NCBI GenBank assembly: GCA_037447335.1
Contig: JBBIGV010000044.1
Span: 1-28,304, forward strand
Reading direction: 5' to 3'
Length of the DNA stretch: 28,304 nucleotides
Origin: JBBIGV01 sp037447335
GTDB lineage: Bacteria; Bacteroidota; Ignavibacteria; Ignavibacteriales; Ignavibacteriaceae
The notes under the pieces were generated by a model. That model was not told the DNA's origin, ran no database searches, and saw only the letters and a list, made by a program, of their open reading frames with translations. Of the stretch, positions 23,051 through 28,304 are shown piece after piece. Both the position numbers and the translations under genes were made by a program. Position 1 is the stretch's first letter. Every line of letters begins with the position of its first letter.

Positions 23051-23511
23051 CAAAGAAAACAATTCTATCATCAAAAAGAAAACAGATTGCCTTGATTGCT
23101 CATGATAATAAAAAGAGTGATCTGCTTGAATGGGCAAAGTTTAATAAAGATTTGCTAAGTGAACATAATTTGTTCGGAACCGGAACAACCGGGACAATAA
23201 TTCAGAACGAGCTGGGATTAATTGTGCATACTTACAAGAGCGGACCTCTTGGTGGCGACCAGCAGGTCGGGGCAAAAATTGCTGAAGGCGAAATTGATTT
23301 TCTGATTTTTTTCTGGGATCCTTTAGAGCCGCATCCACATGATCCGGATGTTAAGGCACTGCTTAGAATTGCAGTTGTTTATAATATACCGGTTGCTTGT
23401 AATAAGTCATCTGCGGATTTTATTATTTCATCACCATTGATGTGGTCAGAATATCCGCGTGAATTACCCGACTTCAGCGAACTGAACAAACAAAGGAAAA
23501 TTGATTTATGA
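23047..23511 (+). CDS. mgsA: Methylglyoxal synthase
   Basis: 154 residues, the normal size. The enzyme converts dihydroxyacetone phosphate to methylglyoxal and phosphate, a bypass of lower glycolysis when phosphate is short. All signature parts are present: ALIAHDNKK (15-23), FGTGTTGT (43-50) for phosphate binding, SGPLGGDQQVG (65-75) with the catalytic-type Asp71, FFWDPLEPHPHDPDVKAL (88-105) with Asp91 and the His pair, and PVACNKSSADFI. It overlaps the upstream VOC gene by ATGA and is convergent with the gene ending at 23522. The assignment is firm. Confidence 0.93.
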   Translation: MTKKTILSSKRKQIALIAHDNKKSDLLEWAKFNKDLLSEHNLFGTGTTGTIIQNELGLIVHTYKSGPLGGDQQVGAKIAEGEIDFLIFFWDPLEPHPHDPDVKALLRIAVVYNIPVACNKSSADFIISSPLMWSEYPRELPDFSELNKQRKIDL

Positions 23512-23521
23512 TTTAAAGCAG

Positions 23522-24082
23522 CTAATTCAATTTTCTCTTCAAAGTAGTTTCAGAATAAACCTGAAAATCCTGATTAGGTGCAGCAACTTCATATACTACT
23601 TTAAATTCATTTTGATTGAGGATAGTGTAAGTTTCTCTCGCCCGCCATCCGTCTGGTATATTTTCAATGCTTTCACTGTCAAAGTATAGGTACATCCCGT
23701 CGGCAGAAACAGAATCATTTGTGTAGTGATTCACGAAACCATCCAGGTGGAACTGCCGCAGCACAAATTTTTTCCTGAACTTGTCGTAACTGAAAATATC
23801 AATCTGTTCACGAACATCGCCCTTTGGTTTTTTTGCCTGCCGATCGTAAACTGAAATACTAATACCCTGTAAATATCTCCCTCTCAAAATAGAAGTGTAT
23901 TCCCTTTCAACCGAAGCGCTGCCGGAAACGCCTGTGTTTGTGCCTTCCCATTTACCCATGAAGTAATCGAGTGTAAATGGTGTATCATCATTCTTTGCGC
24001 CCTGAGCAAAGAGTATTTCACAGCAATTAATCATCAAAAGAATAAGTAAAATGCTGAAACTTAAAAATAGTTTGTTTTGCAT
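23522..24082 (-). CDS. Secreted lipocalin-like protein (DUF1579-like)
   Basis: 186 residues with a long hydrophobic signal (LFLSFSILLILLMINCC, then ILFAQ). The CC pair could alternatively act as a lipobox, so a lipoprotein is possible. The mature part begins with FTLDYFMGKWEGTNTG and continues as repeated beta strands (VEREYTSILRGRYLQGISISVY, IDIFSYDKFRKKFVLRQFH in pieces), ending SETTLKRKL. This GxW-containing small barrel is common in exported Bacteroidota proteins of unknown role. It lies 32 bp behind the glycosyltransferase gene on the same strand, so co-transcription is likely. Function unknown. Confidence 0.7.
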   Translation of the reverse strand: MQNKLFLSFSILLILLMINCCEILFAQGAKNDDTPFTLDYFMGKWEGTNTGVSGSASVEREYTSILRGRYLQGISISVYDRQAKKPKGDVREQIDIFSYDKFRKKFVLRQFHLDGFVNHYTNDSVSADGMYLYFDSESIENIPDGWRARETYTILNQNEFKVVYEVAAPNQDFQVYSETTLKRKLN

Positions 24083-24114
24083 TGCATCACCTTGTATTAA
24101 TTCTTAAGATTGAT

Positions 24115-25656
24115 TCAGATAAAAAGTTTAACTTTTTCCCATACTTTGTCCAACGTCATTTTGGGATGACGGCATATGAAAATAGGAAGGTTCGTTTCAT
24201 ACGGCATAGCGAAGTCATTAATGTGAACAGAAAAAATTTCAACTGATTCAAAAACTTGGAGATGATCTTTTTCTTCACCACCAATAATTATAGCAACCTC
24301 AGGTTTACTTAAAGCGGGACCCCATAACCAGTAGTTATTATGTCCTGAAGATGCAGGCGGCAGACCAAACTTTTTGCCAAAAAAATCAACTGCGCCTGCC
24401 TGTCCATAATTCTGGGCATAAATGATCGTATTGTTTTGCTCTTCCCCTGAGAGAGAGTAATAAGCATCTGATACTTCCTTTACCATTTCTTCCCAACCGA
24501 ATCTGTCTGCCAGTACCTGCGGCAAAGGCGTGTCTGAATGCTTTTCCATTTTAGGCTGACTTATTCCCAATGCATTCGAGTAACGAATATAACTTTCAAC
24601 AGGAAGAACCGGTAAAGAAACCGGAATGAAAATTAAACCAAATATGAACAGCGCAGCGATGTAAGTCTTCGATATCCATTTCAGTTTAGGATGAACAGAA
24701 AATTTGGCGAATATTACCGCACCTGAAGCAATCAGCACAGGGAAAACCGGTGATAAATAATATGGTTTACCATTTTGCACAATAAACAAAATCAATAAAA
24801 TCAAAAAAGTTATGCCAAACGGTTTGTATGCTTTTAAATCTTTGTTAACGAATAAACCAAAAAGTCCTGCAAACCAAAGTGGAAATGAAAACGGATGTTG
24901 AATAAGTATAACAGCCGAAATAAAATCTGCAGGAGGCATTATAATATTTTTATATTGTTTGGCATTAGTGATAAACTCTAAGGTCGGGAAGTTGTAGATA
25001 ATCTGCCAGATGATATGAGGCAGAAAAATCAAAAAAACAATTATCATCCCGTAAAGAAATTGTCTGTTCATAAGTAATTTAAAGTGCCCGGAGAGTGCTG
25101 AACCTATTAACAAGGCAAGAACGAAAAACGCCATACTGTATTTGTTTAGAAGACCTAACCCGGTAACAATTCCAAACCAGATCCAAAGATTTGCGTTGCC
25201 GGATTTCAGAATTCTTATCAGTAATAAGGATGCAGCCATCCAGAAAAGGGGTTCGAAAGCGTTCATAGAATAGAAATCATTTATCGCAAGAAATATCGGC
25301 GAAACAAATATTACTAATGCAGCGATAATTTGTGCTCGGTTATTTCCACCCAATTCTCTCACGAGCAATGCAGTAAGAAAAATTAAAAATGCCCCTGAAA
25401 CAGCGGGTAAAAATCTTAAGGCAAAAATCGATTCACCAAACAAGATCCGGTTTAGCCAAAGAATAAAAATAGAAAGCGGGGGATGATCAACATAGCCGGG
25501 AGCAAGATTTTCACTACATGCAATGTAGTAAAGTTCATCTCTGAAATATCCATAGCCACCGGTCAGATTTACAAAAAGATGAAGGAGTAGATTTGTTACT
25601 GCTAGTATTGTTATGGGCAGATTATCTCCGGATAAGTATTGTCTTAAGTACTGCAT
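24115..25656 (-). CDS. Membrane glycosyltransferase of the GT39/ArnT type
   Basis: 513 residues with roughly ten or more membrane segments. The first periplasmic loop has YFRDELYYIAC (37-47) and GYVDHPPLSIF (54-64), the acidic motif and D-H-P-P signature of PMT_2/GT83-like transferases, which move a sugar from a polyprenyl-phosphate carrier to lipid or protein. The C-terminal third is soluble (QKADRFGWEEMVKEVS-like region near 390, then YAQNYGQAGAVDFFG), as usual. Acceptor and donor are unknown. The start at 25656 follows a hairpin terminator of the upstream gene; the lipocalin-like gene follows. Confidence 0.82.
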   Translation of the reverse strand: MQYLRQYLSGDNLPITILAVTNLLLHLFVNLTGGYGYFRDELYYIACSENLAPGYVDHPPLSIFILWLNRILFGESIFALRFLPAVSGAFLIFLTALLVRELGGNNRAQIIAALVIFVSPIFLAINDFYSMNAFEPLFWMAASLLLIRILKSGNANLWIWFGIVTGLGLLNKYSMAFFVLALLIGSALSGHFKLLMNRQFLYGMIIVFLIFLPHIIWQIIYNFPTLEFITNAKQYKNIIMPPADFISAVILIQHPFSFPLWFAGLFGLFVNKDLKAYKPFGITFLILLILFIVQNGKPYYLSPVFPVLIASGAVIFAKFSVHPKLKWISKTYIAALFIFGLIFIPVSLPVLPVESYIRYSNALGISQPKMEKHSDTPLPQVLADRFGWEEMVKEVSDAYYSLSGEEQNNTIIYAQNYGQAGAVDFFGKKFGLPPASSGHNNYWLWGPALSKPEVAIIIGGEEKDHLQVFESVEIFSVHINDFAMPYETNLPIFICRHPKMTLDKVWEKVKLFI

Positions 25657-25689
25657 TTGATAATAGACTATAAAGTTTCTTCTTAAACA

Positions 25690-25735
25690 AATGAAAAATG
25701 CCCCGGCAAATTATTCATTAAGAAATACCGGGGCA
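25690..25735 (-). terminator. Rho-independent terminator behind the small membrane protein
   Basis: TGCCCCGG (25699-25706) pairs with CCGGGGCA (25728-25735) around a 21-base AT-rich loop. On the minus strand the stem is followed by TTTTTCATTTG. It lies 28 bp past the stop of the gene at 25763-26017 and before the glycosyltransferase start. Confidence 0.75.
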
Positions 25736-25762
25736 GATTTCTCTCATATGTTAATATTGATT

Positions 25763-26017
25763 TTAATATCCGCTGAACATTGCTGAAAGAAAAGCGCTGA
25801 ATGCAGCAAAGAAAATTATTACCAGAACTATTGCAATCAGGAATAGGATTAGATTTGCTTTTGCCCAGTTAGCTTTTGTAGGATTTGTATCTCCGCCAAA
25901 TGCCCAAACAAAAAGCATTATGATGCCAATAAGAGGTAATGCTGTAATGATAAGAGTAATAAGCCAATCTCCGACACTCATTGGCTGATGTTGGGAGCCT
26001 TGTAGCTGGTTATCCAT
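25763..26017 (-). CDS. Small two-pass membrane protein of unknown function
   Basis: 84 residues. After a polar N-terminus (MDNQLQGSQHQPMS) come two membrane segments, about 18-43 (WLITLIITALPLIGIIMLFV) and 55-80 (ANLILFLIAIVLVIIFFAAF), joined by a short loop AFGGDTNPTKANWAKA. The GDWLxTLxxxxxPLIGxIMLFVWAF/NPxKxNWAKA pattern is one I associate with small conserved membrane proteins that have no assigned role. The ribosome site AAGGAAGGAAG is very strong. A clear terminator follows, so it is a single-gene unit. Confidence 0.75.
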   Translation of the reverse strand: MDNQLQGSQHQPMSVGDWLITLIITALPLIGIIMLFVWAFGGDTNPTKANWAKANLILFLIAIVLVIIFFAAFSAFLSAMFSGY

Positions 26018-26104
26018 AATTACTTCCTTCCTTTTGGTAATGCCTACTGTTTAGGGTTTCGGCTTTCCCTTTAAGGTATCTTAAGACTCTGAGTTTTTTT
26101 TAGA

Positions 26105-26491
26105 CTAACTCTGTTTTTTAGCGAATGCAACTAAGTGACCATCAAAGTCTTTACAATAACAAACATGATCACCCCAGTTGCGGAGTTGATAATCACTTAC
26201 CGGTTCAGCACCTGCTTTAATAGCACGGTCGAAGTACTCTACAGGTTTATCAACATATAGATAAAGTTCACTTCTCGGAATACCTGCTGCCGAATCCGGG
26301 TGGAGGATTTTATTTTCTAATAATTTTACTATTCCGTCGGAAGGCATAAGTCCCAGCTTGCAATCATTGCTTAGCTGAAATTCTGTCATACCAGGCACAT
26401 CAAGGCTGGGGTCGGTGTTCAGCACGGCGCTGTAAAAGTCTTTACTTTTTTTTTGATCTGAAACAAAGAAGATGAGTTCAACTTTCGTCAT
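26105..26491 (-). CDS. VOC-family protein (glyoxalase/bleomycin-resistance fold)
   Basis: 128 residues. VELIFFVSDQKKSKDFYSAVLN is the typical first beta-alpha unit; SELYLYVDKPVEYFDRAIKAGAEPVSD and WGDHVCYCKDFDGHLVAFAKK form the second, with the D-x-DGH-x-(V/I)-xF ending of the family. It is a separate gene from the VOC protein at 22661 and only distantly similar. Substrate unknown. ATG at 26491 has GGAAGGATG about 3-10 bases upstream. No close partner genes are evident. Confidence 0.8.
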   Translation of the reverse strand: MTKVELIFFVSDQKKSKDFYSAVLNTDPSLDVPGMTEFQLSNDCKLGLMPSDGIVKLLENKILHPDSAAGIPRSELYLYVDKPVEYFDRAIKAGAEPVSDYQLRNWGDHVCYCKDFDGHLVAFAKKQS

Positions 26492-26602
26492 GCATCCTTC
26501 CGTTAATTGAAAAGGAGTTCGGCATTTTTACATTAAAAACTTCTTAACTAAGTTACAAAAGTTTTCCAATTAAACGAAAGCAGAAGTCTGCCTGCAAATT
26601 TC

Positions 26603-28144
26603 TTATCTAAGCAAGATCATTTTCCTGCTGTGTGAAAATTCTTTATCAACGGAAGCGCCTGATGAACTCCTGACAGTCAATCTGTAAATATAAACGCCAC
26701 TGGTTAATGCACGCCCGTTTCCAAGCATATCACTGTTGAAGACAACTGAATAGCTGCCGGGAAATTTATATTCGCTGATCAATTCAGCTATCTCTGCTCC
26801 GGTTATATCGAATATTTTCAGGCTTACATACATTAATTCTTTGTCCGGACCGGTTAAATCAGGAAGCGTAAATGTTATTACAGTAGATGGATTAAAAGGA
26901 TTAGGATAGTTTTGCTCAAGCGTAAAATCTCTTTGCAAAAACTTTTCATCGTTTACAGAGGTTGTAGAAGTAATACCAAAATAAAAAACCTGGTTGGAAT
27001 ATCTGAAAGTTGATTCAGATGTTTTACTTGTCACCCTCCAATAATAATTACCATCAGGCAGTTCTGTCAGGGTAAAGCTGGTATCAATTATTTCACCGGA
27101 CATATATATGATATTTGAGAATGAAGCATCAGTTGATATTTCAAGAATATAGCTGACACTATCCTCTCCATTAAGAGAATATGAACTCTCCCATTCGAAA
27201 ATTACCGGCAGAGGCGAGATCAAGCTATCAGGAGAAACCAGGTCAAACGGTAAAGGAGTGAGCGGCTTCAATTCTTTTGAAAAGATCATCATCGTATCTG
27301 TTTCGATACCATCACCAAAAGCATAATACCACATTTCCCTTTGCTCTTTTAAGAACAAATTATAAACTGCAGTCAGATATCTTCTCGTAAGCATTAGTTG
27401 TTCTGCTCTTGTTCTGTACCCGCGGGGGTCTGTCCAATCAAACGCAGCCGTATCCATGAACTTTGTGTGATTGCCGCCTTTTATAACAGGTAGTCCTTTT
27501 ATCGGATTGGCAGCATTGTACATAGGTATTTGATGATTTGCCGGAGGCGTGATACCATCATTCTGACCGGTAATAAGATAGACTACACCTTTAATTAAGT
27601 TCATTACCGCTATTGCAGAAGGATTAGTTTCGGCTGCTGCTAAAGGTGCAGCTAGGTTTATGGAAGAATCACGCGATGCAGCAAGCAGAGATGCCCCTCC
27701 ACCCATTGAATGCCCGCTGACCCCGGTTTTTTCGACATCTACCAAACCGAAAAAGATCGATGCCGGATTTGAATTGGATACTTTAATATGATTAATACAA
27801 AAAATCAGGTCATCAGCCAGTTCGCCGTGTTGTATATCAGGAAACTGAGGCGCAATAACTATGTATCCATGTGTTGCCAGATGTTTGAAAATTGATAAGT
27901 AATAACTGGTTTGCATAAAGAAACCATGACCGAAAGCTATAACCGGGTAAGGTCCATCAACATTATTTATCGGAGCCTGGCTTCCTTCACTTAAAGCAGG
28001 ATAGTGTATTATGCTGCTTAAATTTCTTCCGTTTCTTTGGAGTGTTTCGTTTTTCCAGCCTGCAAAGTAGGGGCCCGGATCCTCAGGCTGACTTAGCGCG
28101 GGATAAGTAATAATCAATGATAGCATCAGCAATAAAATTTTCAT
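26603..28144 (-). CDS. Secreted alpha/beta hydrolase with T9SS sorting domain
   Basis: 513 residues. The signal peptide is MKILLLMLSLIITYPALSQ. The catalytic domain (about 30-285) is chlorophyllase/PAF-acetylhydrolase-like: an oxyanion segment YPVIAFGHGFF (66-76), the nucleophile elbow GHSMGGG with Ser146, an acid candidate in ITGQNDGITPP (about 191-201), and a His in GGNHTKF. A fibronectin-like segment with YILEISTD and YYWRVTSKT follows. The C-terminal region starts at LEQNYPNPFNPSTVITF and ends with a SGVYIYRL and MILLR pattern, the type IX secretion sorting domain of Ignavibacteria and relatives. It should be an exported or surface-bound esterase/lipase; the natural substrate is unknown. 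Confidence 0.88.
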   Translation of the reverse strand: MKILLLMLSLIITYPALSQPEDPGPYFAGWKNETLQRNGRNLSSIIHYPALSEGSQAPINNVDGPYPVIAFGHGFFMQTSYYLSIFKHLATHGYIVIAPQFPDIQHGELADDLIFCINHIKVSNSNPASIFFGLVDVEKTGVSGHSMGGGASLLAASRDSSINLAAPLAAAETNPSAIAVMNLIKGVVYLITGQNDGITPPANHQIPMYNAANPIKGLPVIKGGNHTKFMDTAAFDWTDPRGYRTRAEQLMLTRRYLTAVYNLFLKEQREMWYYAFGDGIETDTMMIFSKELKPLTPLPFDLVSPDSLISPLPVIFEWESSYSLNGEDSVSYILEISTDASFSNIIYMSGEIIDTSFTLTELPDGNYYWRVTSKTSESTFRYSNQVFYFGITSTTSVNDEKFLQRDFTLEQNYPNPFNPSTVITFTLPDLTGPDKELMYVSLKIFDITGAEIAELISEYKFPGSYSVVFNSDMLGNGRALTSGVYIYRLTVRSSSGASVDKEFSHSRKMILLR

Positions 28145-28304
28145 TTGTCTGCCCGTTTATTAAATGATTTTCATATAAAACAATTTCAAGAAGATAAAGT
28201 TCAAAAACCGTAGTTGAAATTTGTTTCAATCCATATTTATAACCAAATAAAATATCTTAAATCCGATATAGAGCATAAAATGGATGCATTTTACTGCGCA
28301 GTTC

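Overview
The window looks like a chromosome segment of an AT-rich bacterium of the Bacteroidota/Ignavibacteria (FCB) group. The strongest evidence is the last gene (26603-28144, minus). It is a secreted hydrolase whose C-terminal region begins with LEQNYPNPFNPST, the type IX secretion sorting-domain signature common in Ignavibacteria and relatives. Several upstream regions also carry Bacteroidota-type -7 promoter boxes (TAnnTTTG), and many proteins have signal peptides ending in FAQ, NAQ or LSQ. No rRNA, tRNA or CRISPR array was recognised.

Region by region. 1-2760 is accessory DNA: the tail of an unknown gene, an unknown membrane-anchored protein whose ORF is bracketed by a perfect 10-bp inverted repeat (cassette-like), and an IS110-family transposase with a hairpin over its ribosome binding site. 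2762-5876 holds a tandem-ACT protein and two coupled secreted amidohydrolases, the second lacking the metal ligands. 5884-6780 is a REP/RAYT element: an IS200-like transposase between two nearly identical 104-bp double-hairpin repeats. 6886-8917 is a small histidine-type operon (hisH-hisA-hisIE, no hisF). Its HisH lacks the catalytic Cys and is frameshifted. 8914-10920 is an acetyl-CoA-synthetase-like protein with degenerate ATP-binding and lysine motifs. 11102-13597 has an outer-membrane DUF1207-type protein, a hotdog thioesterase and a broken MscS channel. 13684-14359 is a nucleotidyltransferase overlapping a small unknown protein, a possible two-gene module.

14405-19459 (minus) is a sucrose operon joined by ATGA overlaps: PfkB fructokinase, then sucrose-phosphate synthase/phosphatase, then sucrose synthase. 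The kinase is intact. The synthase/phosphatase carries a frameshift, an in-frame internal deletion and a stop. Sucrose synthase is full length but has three in-frame stops. 19810-28144 is conventional: an SRPBCC protein, a serine hydrolase, a secreted NTF2-like protein, a VOC protein coupled to methylglyoxal synthase, a lipocalin-like secreted protein, a GT39-type membrane glycosyltransferase, a small membrane protein, another VOC protein and the T9SS hydrolase.

The main theme is decay and degenerate enzymes. Four genes are interrupted (hisH, mscS, sps, sucrose synthase) and three intact or near-intact proteins have lost textbook catalytic residues (second amidohydrolase, HisH, Acs-like). The frameshifts lie in homopolymers and could be sequence errors. 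The five in-frame stops and the in-frame deletion are harder to explain that way. I found no clearly new defence or biosynthetic system. The best candidates for novelty are the cassette-like boundaries, the REP/RAYT unit, the nucleotidyltransferase pair and the pseudoenzyme partners.
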